Assembly: GCA_028583405.1 (NCBI GenBank)
Contig: CM053251.1
Location: 13,279,495 to 13,343,494 of the forward strand
Direction: 5' to 3'
DNA length: 64,000 nt
Origin: Pogonophryne albipinna
Taxonomy: Eukaryota; Chordata; Actinopteri; Perciformes; Artedidraconidae
In this document: in pieces, positions 22,601-37,417 of the stretch
How the letters are laid out: each line of letters opens with the position of its first letter
How positions within the stretch are numbered: the first letter of the stretch is position 1
Notes under the pieces: model-generated
Database searches by the model: none
Seen by the model: the letters and a program-made list of their open reading frames with translations, nothing else
Told to the model about the DNA's origin: nothing
Translations under genes and position numbers: made by a program

Positions 22601-25082
22601 GATACTGTTGTGCAAATACAAACCTCTTTTCTAATATAGTCTGCAGTTAAAATAAATGTGTCCATGAACAGTATAGTCTAGCTGTCAGGTTTATTGGCAA
22701 TGCTGATGTGAGTGGAATATTAGAAGGGGGGTGTTGTCTGTAATAGAGGAGACGCTGAACGAGTCCCTCAGATGTGTAGGTTGATAAGCAAAAGGTTGTA
22801 ATCAGCAAGCTGTCATGTGAGAAGACGGGATAATATCAGGTAAACTGTTTAGGGAAAGGCAGGAGCTGCATCAGGAGTACATGGTTATATTTGATATATT
22901 ATGTCTAACTGTTCTAATCCTTAAAACCTTTTTTTTTAACTTACCCTGAAAAAGAAAGAGGTGTTGTTTCAATATGTATTTATATATATATTTTCAATAT
23001 TTGCCTTCCCAGAACTCAATTGTTTTGTTGTGTGAGGTTTTTAAAAATGGAGTCGAAACCCGGTCAATGACCTTGTTGACCCTGAACTGTCAAGTGCATC
23101 CACAGATGAATTATGTTTGAATCATGGACTCTGTGGACACATAGCTTCTCCATGTATCTGTTGTGACCCCAGAGGGGACAAATCATTGGCTGTCGGGAAT
23201 GAAGGATAAGCTTGTGGATTTTTTCCCCAAGACCACTTTTGATTTGGTAATTATGTGTGCATTATGTTTTCAGCCCTGACAAATGGAGTTCTGCAGGTTC
23301 CCGCTCAAGGCTGAATTTGGACTCATTCCTTTTAAGTTTATGTGAAAAATTACTGGCTTGTGGCCATATTTGATTTATACTTTCTATTCTATTTCATAAC
23401 TAAAGGAAAATAAACATATTCATCACTACGTTATGGATCTCATAAAGCTTATATATTATCACCAAGTTCTCCATCTGTTGTAGTTTTCTTATCATAACAA
23501 TATAGCCTTTTCAGAAATAGCACACCTGACTGACAACTGTGAAAAAAAGGTGTTTTCTTTCTTAGCACATTTTAATTAAGGCTGACATCAGCTAATTCCC
23601 AACATGCATCGCCAGTCCCTCTTGGGTCTGGCTTGGCTGTTTCATTTGCTGGTGTTGAGCCAATGCGTCTGTTATTATAAGACCATCAATGCCTCAACCA
23701 CATCTGGACACTGAGGGAACTTGCCTGCTGCATTTTTTGAGAGAGAAAGAGGGTGACACTTCTCACTGCTTACTCCAAAAGAGAAGCCACATTTGAGACA
23801 TGACCAGGCCTATGAAACTATTTAGGTAGCAAGCACTTTGCCAATATCTTTTATGTGCTATAGATTCGCTTTTTAAAGAGAAGCTTTATAACTGACATGT
23901 GGCGGAGAAGATTTTAATTGCTGCAGAGAGCTCAAGCTGTTGAGTCATCAAGCTGTTATTGAGGTAACGATTTGCAATGTCAATATGTAAGATAATCAGC
24001 TGTTTAACACATTTAAAAATGTTCAGAGTTTTTTCGTGTAATGAAAGAGCAAGGGACAGAAATAGAAAGACAGATATAGAGGAAGTGAAGACGTTTCTTA
24101 GTAGAGAGGCAGGGAGAAGGCTGCTGTCTCCTTGCCGGACGCCCTTGGAGTGCAGCATTATGGTGTAAACTCCCACAATACCTCTCTTTGTTCTCAGTAG
24201 ATGAGGACTAGCGGAGTGTGACCGTGCACTTCCACCTGAAGCCATCAAAATTGGAGAGAATAACACTTTTACACCGTGTGATGCTTCTACTCTCATCCCC
24301 CAATGTCCCCTGCCACAAAAAGGCCAAGAGGTCCCTTTTGGAAATACTGCTTGCTTTGCCACAAATGCAAATACACCATCCGTCAATCACCTGCTGTCAA
24401 ACAAACTACAACCCTGCATGTGTAGATACATAAATGGCAATGTGAATGTCAGATTTTCATCTTGTTTTAATGCACAGTTTGACATTTGAATCAAAGGAAT
24501 GAGAGATGTCTTACAAGATTGAAAAACAGCAGCGCTCATTATTGAGATTAATTTAGGGGCTGCTACACAAGGAATATTGAAATATTGATCAGGTGATGAC
24601 AGGAAATCAATGCCAGATTAATTGCACTCTGGTCCACAGGATATATATGACGACGCTGTTTTGTCCCATTTGCATATCACCTCAGGCTTGTTACGGTCAG
24701 TGAAAGGGCAAACTACAGTAAAGTCCAGTGCAAAGTGTCAAGGGTAAGAAACTTAGATAAGACTAAAAGCAATGCGCCCTTCATCATCTGTCCCACATCT
24801 CTCTCTCTGAGGAGCAGATAGATCATGCGGAACAGTGAGAAAGGCAGCCAGACCAGGGGGAAAGGTAAGGGCCAATGTTGTGGACACAAAATCCAGTAAA
24901 ATTATTTTGCAAACTTGATCATGAACTTATAATTTATTGTTTTAAATCATTGTTTGGTATATACATTGTCATTACTTCCAAAATGAATAAATCACAATGG
25001 TACTGCTTCTTGTTTGCCTCTGAATTTGGTAGGCTGCCAAATGTATGATATTCGAAGTTTCTATTTTCACTACACCCCATCC

Positions 25083-25088
<6 letters not shown>

Positions 25089-25119
<31 letters not shown>
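25089..25119 (+). repeat. (TC)n microsatellite
   Basis: About 15 TC units about 1.05 kb upstream of the adcy1 start; opposite orientation to the GA tracts at 6-11 kb. Confidence 0.95.
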
Positions 25120-25123
<4 letters not shown>

Positions 25124-25800
25124 ACCTTTCCGACTGCTTAGAGTGAGATGAGTGAAAGCTAGGCTACCAACAGCTGAGAAAGAGAGGGGAGCAGAAGGTG
25201 TGTGAGTGTCGTATAGCATGGTGGAGGGCTGGACTTTGGGACCATCCATCTGTCACTTTCTTACACCCTCCTTGGCACTGACGGGTCATGGTAACGGCAG
25301 CCTGTGACTTATGACTAATCTTCCCTTGGTAATGATTAAGACACCACCCCCTGAATGCCAAGAGGGTGCTGATGGTGAGGGTGGCTGCCTCACTGGCAAC
25401 ACAGAAATCATATGATCAATGGCATGCAAGCATGTTATCACGTGTGTGCCAAGCAAACACAGCAGCTGCCAGCTCAGTGAGCATTTCTGGTGAGAATTTC
25501 ATGAATCATGGCCTGGAAACATTGATTTATTAGTTCCTCGTGTTCCTCTCATAAGTGAGTAAGAGACAGGAAAAGGAAAGGCATAAATGAATCAATGTGC
25601 ATATTTAAACAAATTAGATTGCGCAGGCTGTAATGATGGAAACATGTCATGTGTAGGAGGAAAATAAAAGGATATTGCCATTATGGATGATGTATGCACT
25701 GCTGTGTCACATTGGTGAGGGGAGCTCTGCAGCCGCACCAGTCTAATCGTCTTGACTGTGTGTTGAGAAGCTGAGACCTGTCTTATCTTTACCTCATAAT

Positions 25801-26168
25801 GCGCAGGCGTGATCCTATCTGAGCCTTGCAAAAAGCTTTTACCGTCTGAACTAGACGTCGTGTGCGCTGCTCCTCATGTGGCGCTCAAACGAATGCTAAA
25901 AATTGATAGGTCTTTTTTTTCAGATCGCGTTCAAATACAGCCGGGACATGAAGGTTTCTGTGTTAGCTGATCTCTCCGAACAACACGATTCAACCTGTGG
26001 ATAGAGTGGAGCGCGTGTGTGACCACCGGCCAGTCTCCGGATATCTGGGACTCTCTAGCCTCTATAGCCCGCTGTGCAGCGCGCGTCTTTTCCCTGTTGG
26101 CTCCGGTCTGTGTTGGAGGAGGAATCCGGTGTTCCGTTTGACCTAAGCCGAGAGCAGGTATTCAGTTT
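25801..26168 (+). promoter_or_regulatory. Likely adcy1 promoter and 5' UTR
   Basis: This stretch just before the adcy1 ATG is richer in G, C and CpG than the flanks. It includes GCGCAGGCG near 25801, an AGACGTCG near 25854 and several CpG-bearing runs at 25995-26160. No TATA box stands out. The transcription start cannot be set from sequence alone. Confidence 0.35.
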
Positions 26169-26777
26169 ATGAATGGCACTGACATGGAGGAAATACCGTT
26201 TCAGAAAGTCAAAACCAGGCGGAAGAGAAGTCACTGTCCAACGGGTGTCCCTTTGACCACCATCGCGTGTGAGGACGAGTTCGACTGCAAGGAGCTCGAG
26301 TCCCTGTTCCAAAACTACAACCTGAAGCTGGAGCAGACGTCCGCTCTCAAAGCCCTGGCCGTGCTCATCTTCATGTCGTCGACACTGGCCTTAGTGGAGT
26401 TGCTGTCCGGCCCCAGCCTCACCATCTCCAAGGGGTCCCATCCGGTCCACTGTGTCATCTTCGTCTCCCTGTTCATCGTAACTAATGTCAAGTACCTGCA
26501 AGTGACTCAGCTCCAACAGATCGTCAACCTGGCATTGCTTTTCGGCTTCACTTTCTCCTTTCTCTGCTGTCCCTTCTCGCTGGGCGCGATGGGGATGGAG
26601 CCCCCCACGTCCCCCGAGCAAGGCGTGTGGCAGCTCATCCTGGTCACCTTCGTCGCCTATGCGCTCCTGCCTGTGCGGACACTGTTGGCGGTTGTGTTTG
26701 GAATAATGGTCTCCGTCTCCCATTTGATTGTGACTGCCACTTCTGTCACAGCGAAAACACAGAAACTATGGAGGACG
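26169..26777 (+). CDS. adcy1: adcy1 coding exon 1 (residues 1-203)
   Basis: ATG at 26169 is the first in a frame open for 203 codons; donor ACG|GTACGT. Encodes the cytoplasmic N terminus ([21 protein letters not shown]) and most of the first membrane cassette, ending KTQKLWRT. The open frame continues into the intron to 26846, which is not coding. Confidence 0.96.
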
Positions 26778-29700
26778 GTACGTATGTTCTGCACACTAAC
26801 TACGGTGCCTTTTATTGTTTGTGTGTTGTATTGTTACAATCAATAGGCGTATTATAGTATTTAATTTAGCGTCGTACATTAAATATCATAGGTATAATGT
26901 AGGCCCATGCAGTAAAACATTATTAAGACTTCATTTCAGCACCTAGGACAGTTCCCTTAGACTTGATGCATTTGCTTAGGCATTGATCAAATTAAACACA
27001 CGTGTATATTGTATACAACATCATTGCTAGCTGGTGTCAACCCTGCCAATAGATCAGAGTTATGAACCATGAAGAAGAATTTGAGGCGATAAATCTGATC
27101 TTAAAGTCTGGTGAAAAACAAAGTGAGATTGAGAGTGCACCTTTCTGCTTGATCAACTATTGTCCTCCCTAGATACTGCAATATCACACCTTTAAATAAG
27201 TTCAGATGTCTACAGAGATTCTGTAATAATAAACTACGGTATATCTATAGTATACTTGATGTATACCTGCTTTAGGTCACTAAAATGAAAACAAACAAAG
27301 TTAGACTGCATGCCGACTGTTTCCCCGGGGTGTGATTTCCTGGCTGGGAATCAGGAACCAGAGTGACATCCTGCCAGCACCAGAAGTAGGGCAAACAGAG
27401 TTGCCCACACACACATACACACACAACACACTTTAACCACACTGTATGCTTCAGTTATGGAAAAGAGGGCAAAGTCATTCATGTCTTTCCTGAGCAAAAA
27501 TAGAAATTGGTACACCACTCTATATATATATATATATATATATGTACCTATTTCACAAAAACATACACACTCGCAATTCTCACTGTCATCAGGTGTGAGG
27601 AAAGAGGATATGTCCCATCAGTCAAACCCTCCAGGGGTAGTGGAACATGTCTGCCTCTGTGCATCATATGACATGAAGATTGTGCATTTTGTGGAAATGA
27701 AATGGCGATTTGATCAGTTCATCACACCCTTGGCTGATGACAGCGTATTTACAGAGGAGATTGTTTACCTGTATGTAGGCTTTGAGTTACCTGCATTGCC
27801 ATGTGAAGGACAGTGTTAGATGTACTACCAGAGATAGCTAATCCATTAAGCTTAGAGATGAGCTGTGTGGCATGACCCCACACGGCCCAGGCTCGCACCA
27901 ACAGCCAACATAGGTCCCAGGCTCTCAGCAGACATTACCATCTGCTCTCATGGCCCAGTCTATATGTGAAATGTCTTATCACCAAAGCTAGTGAGGGAAA
28001 TTTCTTGAAAAATAGGTTATTACTATTTCCTTTGCCTCAGCTGTGAGTTTTGCTCACATCTAAATTCTCTCTGCCAAGAACAGGAACATTCAGTTCGGAG
28101 TAATACAATGGTATATGGCATTCATTTACAATCTTGCGTATAAAGCTTTGATTAGACAAGCAGAAAACACTGAACATCTAGATCTATCAATCGCATTCAC
28201 AATACTATAGTGACTGCTATATTTAAAGTAACAAGTCCCAGTTTGTCTTTTATTCCGCTGCCCATTAACATTATGGATTCTAAAATGCACATAAAATGAA
28301 AGCTTTTTCAATGCAATGCTCCAGGTACACATGTGTCAATGTAAAGTTTCCTCACTGCGTAAAACTATGGAGCTCTCTTGAATGGGTGACATAGCTCCAG
28401 AGATGAGTACAGTTTAATGAAGTCAGTTATTTCCCTCTGAAAGGCACATTTTGGTTATGACCACAGTGTTTTGCACCCCTCATCTCAGATGTCCAAATGT
28501 ACCAACTCAAGGCTGTCAAGTAACTTGAGAATAATTTGAACATGCTGGTGCTTGCCAGCATTGATGCCAAGCACAAAGACAGACTGTGGCTGCCAATAAC
28601 TCCCTTTTCAAAGCCATCCATTATTAATTGGACTGGAAAATATGCCTGTCTGTGGCAATGCAAGTTGTTATATTGAGTTTCTGTATATATTATCCGAAGT
28701 TTTGACAGTCTATTTATGTTGTTCAACATTTGTTTTAATAAGTGAACTGACTCAGTCCCTAGTCATAGATCTTTCTTGTGGTCAAATATGCTTCATCATG
28801 TGCTCAAGCTTGTGATGAATGACCAATGATATGAAGGAAATGAATTCCTTTTATTCTTACGAAAATGTAATCCCTGCCTTGGATAACAGCTTGCTAGTGA
28901 TGTGGATATAGTACTGTGTTTGGTTTGTTTACAAAGTCATAGCCAGCCAACCTCAATCAAGTCGAAAAAAACTCTCTTTTCATTGTGTCCTGCACAAGGT
29001 TGAAGCAGTCATGCTGCTGTGCATCTGTTGTGATGGATGAACCACAGCAAGGCTTCTCAAGCACTTTAATGTCACAGACTCCAAAATAGAGAAATATTGG
29101 GCCCCCCACCACACATCTCTCTTATGGCAGATGTCACAAACACTGTGCACTCAAAAGGTAATAGTTGATAATTAGTGTATTGCATGCCTGTCACCCAGCT
29201 CAACAGATACACACACAATAAATAGGAAAAGAACAAACTAAAGCAAATCTAGAAAAATCTTTAAAGAAACAAAATCTTAAAGATGCATTACTTAAAAGCG
29301 CAAACATGGGGAATTGAGACGTCTAGTTTTATTCTAGTTTGGCCCACTTGTGGTACCTAATGCCCAGTTTCAGGACCTTATAATTAGGAAAATACATTCA
29401 CAAATACAACTGGACATGCATATATGAACGTGTGCATATATGTGCATTTGAATAGCAATCAAATGACATGCTTAATTTGAGTATATACAATACATGAACA
29501 CACCCAAAAAGTTACACACCCAAGCATATGTTTTAGTGTTAATGCTGCTACATATTTTTCTTCTGTTTGCAGTTGGTTGCCAACACAGTGCTGTTCACCA
29601 GTGTCAACCTGTCAGGGCTGTTTGTGCGCATCCTGACAGAGCGAGCCCAGAGGAAGGCCTTCCTGCAGGCACGCGGCTGCATCGAAGAGAGGCTCCGCAT

Positions 29701-29998
29701 GGAGGATGAGAACGAGAAGCAGGTACAGTCACCTGTGCTCTGCTGAAACTATGGGTAAAATTAGATATGTGTCTAGAATTATTTTCTCCTGCGTTATTCC
29801 CCCTCTCTCTCGCTCTTTCTCGTGCGGTGAGTCATTTCAACACATTATTCATTTCTGCTGGGTCTCATGCCTTTTTGGTCTAGCACATTTCTTATCACCA
29901 CTAACACTTTGTCCTATGATAACTTTGCTTTGTTTGACTATATAAATGTAAATTTAAAGTAACTTTATCTTTCTCCTTCCCTCCCTCTCTTTCTCTCA

Positions 29999-30047
<49 letters not shown>

Positions 30048-33000
30048 ACACAGGAGCGCCTGCTAATGAGTCTGTTGCCCAGGAACGTAGCTATGGAGAT
30101 GAAAGAGGATTTCCTGAAGCCCCCAGAAAGGATCTTTCACAAAATCTACATCCAGCGCCATGACAATGTCAGGTAGGATCCTCACATCCTCACAACACAG
30201 CTGTAGACCAATCCCAGTGATATTTAAATCCCTCTTGAATTGACTTAATTAATACTAATACTTTTAACAGTGGTGCCTGAAGATACAATATTTTCCTCAT
30301 TGACGAACGACCCATGAGAATGGAATAAACGCTGTCTCTTTGAGTTATGGAGCATGCAAATAGGCTCTGAATAACTCGTCCATACCTTGGAAAGAACATC
30401 CAGGGCTACGCCTTTTTGAGTGATCTGACCCAACAGTGTCCTAAAACAGTTTCCTTAAAATGGCTCCAGGCTGCAAGCTGAAATATGTAATACTTAACAT
30501 TGATTATCAATGGTTAGTCCCTGACTCACTTGTTTATTGTCAGTCTTGATAACACTGAATCGAAATACAATGCACTTTCCATTTTGATTAGTATGGTTAT
30601 TAACATTTTGTAGCAACTATAGGGACAACACGGAATTTACCCAAATCTGTGCTAAGGATAATTTGGTAGTGCATTTGCCAACTTCTGGGCCATCACAGGG
30701 CAAATAGCTTTTTGGAGTCAGGCACTAGAGTAAGGCAGATTAATCAATGCTCGGTGAAGAGGGAATTCCTCTGGCACTTGTGCAATATCTTGCACAGCTT
30801 CCAAGATCCCAGCAGTGTGAGAGCGATAATGTCTGTCTTAAGATCATTACTTTTCGCCTCAGGGTGATGACTTTTGAACTTCTAAACTCAATAACTATCA
30901 AAGAAGTCTTCAGAAACTAGCTTTCAATAATCTCACAGTCTCTTCAGACTCTCTTGAGAAGTTACAGTAATTCCTTTTTCACAAGACATTAGTTTATATG
31001 CTGTGTCAAAACAATTCTGACACCATCATAGCATTGATAATCTTTCCTCTTTAGCAACCATTTGTAATCAAGCCAGCAAACAAACCAGCTGTTTCTCAAT
31101 TTGTCTGAAATATGTTAATGGGGGGCCATTAAGAGTTCAAGCTGATTTAATTTACTTAGTGTTGTTTGTTTACTTTGGTCTTCATTGGGCTGCTTTATAT
31201 AACATAGAGTAATGGAAAGCACTATTTAGATCCTTTACAAAAGATAAAATAGTAAAATAACCATGGTAATATGTTTGAATACAATTAAAGTCCTGCTGTT
31301 CAAGTATTATAAAGAACTTATATCATCCACAACTTTTTTTGAAGAATTCCATTATTCAGTAGAATCGCACCTGTCAGTATTTGTTAATATTTGTTAGTAA
31401 TTCTTCCTCCAGACTCCTGCAGCATTAGTTGGCTCTGCTTGACCTTTAAACCCTCTGTCGATAAGATGTTAACAGCATGTTTAACACGACATTCACTCCT
31501 CCATTGTCTGCTATTTATAAGTCGGTTTTTGTATTCTCCTTTTAATCATGTATCTTAATCTGCATTTCTTACTATATTCTTAAATCTCCTTTATTCTGCT
31601 CCCACATTCCCTTGTTTCCTTTTCTTATCTGCTCGTCCTCCTTTTCAGTGTGTGCTCAGAGTAGCAGGGACGCTTGAGGAGGAGAGTTTGCTTAGCCCCA
31701 GGATCAAGTTGCTACAGGGGATTAAATGCAATGGAGACTAAATTCTTGTTGCATAACACTGTATGTGCGCGGTGGTTAAATATGAGCCCATCTCAGTGGA
31801 GCTCTGCTGATTGCATTTGTGCCTGCAACTCCTTCAGATAGCGCCACCCTTTGAGAGTGATCTAAACTGGATGTGGACATGATTTATGTGATTTGGGCTA
31901 CTCTAATTAAGAAGTAAACAGCGTGCTCAATGTACTCCGAGTTTTCTTCATTATGTTCGCAGACTGTGGGCAGCGTTTGATCTGATTAAAATCCAGCCAC
32001 GGGGATATTGTAGTAATCGCTCACGGAAAAAATAATAGGCCTCCAAAGAAACAAACCTGAAGTTTATTTAACAAGATATGTAGGGTATTAGAGCCCCATT
32101 TATTGTAATTATTGTTATGGCTTATAATATAGTAACTGATTAAATAATACATATTAAAAATGCTCCTGAGCTGAAAACAAAAGTGCTGACTATAGGAATA
32201 AACCTCCAGTATTCACCTCTAAACTGTTTCTTCACATTTAACAAATTGCGTTTGTATTACTAATATGATTTATCACATAAAAATAGTGATAAATTATGAG
32301 CAGGCACTGTTTAATATCCCATCTTTCTTTCAGGCTTATCACCACTATATGAACTTAGCACCCACTTTAGCACAATATTGATCTTTACCACTCGTTGAAT
32401 TTGCAAGCATTTAATTTTTGCCATATTTCATTCCACGCCCACAAATACGACAAAAAGATATATGGGCAGTCCCTTACACTAATGATGTTATTTTACCCAG
32501 TTGATATATCAATTATAAATCTTCTAAGGGCTTTCCTTTTTACATTACTTACATTTCCGTTAAATAATTATTAGAATAAGAGAAAAACCAGTCTGTTACT
32601 ACTGACATGGTTTCTTGTAATGTTTTTAGAAGCTCACTTGCAATGTAAAAAACAAGTTTTATTTAATCCTTCTAAAATGTAGTGTAAGCATCTTCACGCT
32701 CGTCTTTGTTAGCTACTTTATTGGCTCGAAGTCAGCACATACACTGCCCACACACTGTAGCTCCAGAGGGGCCTATCCAAAGTTAACCCCTGTGTTGGCC
32801 TGTGTTTCTGCTACATGATTAAATTGAAATCACATGTGCCAAAATAGCTACAGTAATGCTTCCCACAGAGGGAAATAGGAGATCATTGAGGAAATATGTG
32901 CCATTGGAGAGGAAATAATGGATCAGGGAGTTCGACTTAGACAATATTATGAGACAAGTAGCAGTTAGCACACGGAAATATCTGTGTGTAAAACCTTGTT

Positions 33001-36000
33001 TAATCATTTGAATTGTGGTGCTTTAAATGCTGTGGATAGAGTTTTCTGAGCCAGAAATATAAATTGGCAAGAGGTTTTGACCTTGACCGTGGAACAGTAC
33101 AGTACAGTAGATTGGGTGTAGGTAATCGCTGTACAGACTAATTTATAGCTGGACTTACAAAACCAGATTAAGAGGCTTCAGTCTCAATTTCTGTGCTTTT
33201 CAGTGATCTTACTCGTGAAAAAAGAGTACCTTTGAGATGTGACATTACTCAATAAAATGTTGCTTGATGTATCTGCACATTCTATGTCAAATAACTCTGG
33301 CAACACTTCAAATATGTATGTTTACATTGTGAACAAGGACGTTTAAATACAGATCAAATCAAAAACTATGCAGGCGGATATTAAATGTATCGTTTGCAGT
33401 TAAACAATGAAGCCCCAGACATTTGTGTTATTACCTGCGTGTTCAGCACTTACCCAACATCCACATCTGTCTTTATGATTTAGTTTGCCTGTCCTCCAAC
33501 ACATGGACAAGGTTATTAATTACAAAGTAGGCTCCAGTGCTGTCCTGTTTGGTGTACATACCTCTATTTTTGTACTTTTATGATGTGCTGGGTTGGACAA
33601 GTTGCTAAGTAGTTGCTCATTTTGGTAAGGTAATTAATCATACACATTTCAAAGCTGAACATGCAGTTACTAACAAAACATGTATAGCTTATTTAGAATT
33701 GACCAGCATCTTGACCGCAATAACATGCGCATTGCAAGATTTTTTCTAATGTTGTACAGTGTTTACAAAGCATCTTCGTAAACCTGGGACAGAGAGATCT
33801 GACCTGAACTTTGAGAGGAACACATGCCCCATGCTTCACATTAAAGTGGAGACAATGGCATGCATGTGGTTGAAATGAGGTGAACACAGCTCAAAATAAC
33901 AAAGCAGTTGTAGCCTGTAGTAGGGCTCCAATGATGTTAGTTTAAGTGGTGTTTATTCCTTTTCAGGAATTGTGGAAAGAAAATGTGGAAAGACAATTTA
34001 TACAACACTGTCTTACAAAAGAGCATTTGAATATGAGGCATACATTCATCATGAAAACGCCCCAGTCTGCTACCTCAGATGTCCCCTCCGAAAACATAAA
34101 CTAAGGCATGTGTCACTTTGCAGAAGTCTGTTAGCCATCACACTAGGGAACATCCTAAAATATGTGTGGACGGCCACTATCTTGTCAGTGTAATATCATT
34201 ACATTACAGAGAGAGATGCACTGTAAGCAACTCCAGGCAGACGTTGTAGTGCTACTGTGCTATTTTTAAAAGCAGAGCCCTGAAATCATTAGCATTGTTC
34301 CTTGCAAGCAAAGTTGATCCTCTACTTTTAATAGCCAGCACTCTAAAGTATGTACAAGAGACACACTGTCAATTAGTTGTGATTGGCTTTAACAACATCA
34401 TTTTATTGTGCAATTTGCGCAATTCCTCTCTTCTAGCAACTGGTGGTCTTTGAATTGATTACTGCATGTGGGACAGTGAAACAATTATAATTTTTTACAG
34501 CTTGCATGATTATTGAAGAAAATGACAGAAGGCTAATGACATTTGTGTCAAAATTATAATCAGCAGTTGAGCTTTTAAAATGGCCTATTCCAGACAGTTT
34601 ACAAGAAATGTGTATGTTTGTTAGGGGGATCAAATAAAAGGGCATGTGTTGGGTAATTCAATCCACACATTAAATATGCTTTGACTGCATATGCTATTTT
34701 GTCGACTGAAATTACACATTTTTGAAGTTATTTTGAATGTCTACACTTTAATGATTTATATATGTGTAAGCCTAAAGCTACTGGCCAATTGAAACATTCA
34801 TACACAGAAATGTATTCAGCATCTTTAGGGTGACATCTGTGAGACCACAAAATGACATTTAGCAGCCCCCCTTTAGAGATATCTGCACTTTGTCACATTG
34901 TGAAAACACCAGCCCACATGCAGGCAACAGTCTGTCCGTCAGTGTGAGAGTCGCAGACATGTGAGTTGGACAGGACAGAGTTTGATGACTAACCCTCTTC
35001 ACACCCTCCACTGCCACCCAACACTCTGGGCAAAACCTTAAAGTTCCTGCTCTTCTCTGACACAGATAGATAGTGATTAGTTCCTCAAAGGCTGGTGAAC
35101 CCTTTTAAGACACTAGAGTTTTCAACAAAAGTAACCTTTTCCTTCCAGGACCTGTTGTCAAGTTTGAATGAAACATGATTAATAAATGCAAAAAACAAAA
35201 AAAAGATATAAAAACAGTGAAATTAACCTCTGCCGAACTTGAAACCTGAAATTTGAAATGAAAACACTCATAAGGAATTATAAGTTAAAATGCAATTAAG
35301 GTGGATCTTTTTCCATTTTTAAAAATAGGAGGAAACTATTCGATTTGTTCAGAAAATAGCATCTAGCTTTAGGCCTCTGGTGAGGTTGTGTTCCCCATGG
35401 CAGGGTTTAACTGACACCTGATGGCCAGCGTTGCCCTGTAGTCCACACATGTTGATACAAGACGTGAGATAACCTCAACACTCAGTATACTGATCTGTGT
35501 TTGGACTGATGACAGTGTCACTTACATGCAGAGTCACTGAGTCCCATATGGAGCGTTTAAATCACAGATGGGACTAACAGCAAAAGAGGCGGCTAAAACA
35601 ACATTAGTCTCCCAGCTGGTTAACTGCTTGTGTGACTGTAGAGATATTAGGAACTATGTTTAGTGCCCGCCTACACATATATTAGACCAATTGTATTACA
35701 GCATCTTCCGTCCTTACCAACAATGTAAGCCAACTGGAGAATATTAATGTAGGAGGTGGTATCACTGCAGAAAAGCTAATTCTTATTAACATTTCTTCTT
35801 GATTTTAACTTCAAGCTCTCTCAGTATTGTGTACTAACAATCAAAAGGTTGTACAAGTTGACCTGGAGAGGGGGGGAGAGGCCTTGATATTTGCAATATA
35901 TGGCTGTTCATCAGCTCCTTACAGGACATGTCTCCACCTTGATTCCCATGAGAATGCTCTCGCTTCTATTTTTAAGTCGCTCTGCCTGACTGCACTGCCA

Positions 36001-37374
36001 GTCTCTGCACACTGTCTTTCTCTCTCTCTCTTTTTGCTGCTGCAGATCATTAAATTGAATGTTTTATGTTAAAACATTATGCAAAGAGAATGTTCAAATT
36101 TACTTTAGCTTAGACTCTTTAAACATCATTTTAAATACATTCCTGAGAGCTAATCTGATGAAGCATCCAATAATCTTTTTTTCCCTTTATAGACGCTGCT
36201 ATAAATAACCTGCATTGACTGAAACGCTTCTTTTTCTCTCTCTCCGTCACAGCATCCTGTTTGCAGATATAGTGGGTTTCACCTGCCTGGCCTCTCAGTG
36301 CACAGCGCAGGAACTGGTTAAACTGCTAAATGAGCTGTTTGGAAAATTTGATGAGCTCGCCACGGTGAGTCTGTTTCCCTTCCTTGAACACACAGTCCCT
36401 CAATCACAGTCCCTGTTTGCATAAAAAGCAGATCATTTTTTCTTTCTTTTATTTCTCCTTCTTTTAAAGCCAAACTTTAACACAATATAAATGTATGGCA
36501 TTGTGTGTGTGTTCCTTTCCTAGCACATGCCACCATCTTAGATGTCCCATATGATGCTTAATATGAGTATCCAGTGCTTCGTTTAAAGAAGAGTTGACAG
36601 ACCTCTTTAATCTATGCCAGATTTAGCTAGGGCTAAACTCTGGTTGTGTGAATGAACTGAATGAAGTTGTACTTGTCCCAATCTCCCTGGGTTCGCATGT
36701 AGAAAAGATTTCAGCTCTCCCATCTGTCAATATCTTTGTGATTTCAGTAGCTGAAAATCCGCTCAACTTTTGCTGTGAATTTGACGGCTGCCGTTAATCT
36801 AGTCTCTTTCAAATGTGACGCTGCAGCTGGTGTTACAAAATCTTTCAATCAAAGCACCACATGTACCTTGAAATGATTTTAATCATAATGTGCTGATCAA
36901 AATAAAAGCACATGCTCAAAAGAGGTATGATATTGCTCAATCTCCGGCACATAGTGTTTTTGTTGGTGAGAAGATTGAGCCCCTGAGCCTCTGCAGATCA
37001 CCCCGCTGCTGCTATATCTACATGTAATCTGGCCTCTATAATTTACACTAGGCACATGCCTTCGTGAAATCCGTTAATCCATGGGATTACAACTAACCCT
37101 TTTTTGCTTTCATAGAAGATTTTACTTGGCCATGTTGGGAGCTTCTATTTTTAACCTGTTTGTTGACATGCACAAAATTAGAAGCAACTAAAAAGAGAGT
37201 GTCTCTCACTCAATTTATTTCTGTCAAATAAATGTCATTGCCTTTCCAATTAGTTCTGTATCAGTGACTCTACCTGGCTCTTTTTTTTTGCATGTCGGCA
37301 ATCTATCTTTTTTGCAATTGAAACATTTTCCCCCAAGATGCTATTACCTTAAAGAAGATGATTCCATGCATTAC

Positions 37375-37417
<43 letters not shown>

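Larger units (their letters stand above)
19927..25800. other. Intergenic sequence between sirt5 and adcy1
   Basis: No protein or RNA gene recognised. It holds the CA tract at 20692, a LINE-tail-like piece at 22361 and a TC tract at 25089. A short motif near 20130-20165 (CACTTTGTATAAAAGCGTCTAA) resembles the tail of a common fish repeat. An open frame at 20177-20422 follows an acceptor-like GCAG but matches nothing I know. Confidence 0.45.

Noticed and set aside
23886..24386. 166-residue minus-strand frame
   Set aside because: Low-complexity and no recognisable motif, start context or splice pattern; probably chance.
26391..26723. 110-residue minus-strand frame
   Set aside because: Antisense shadow of adcy1 exon 1.
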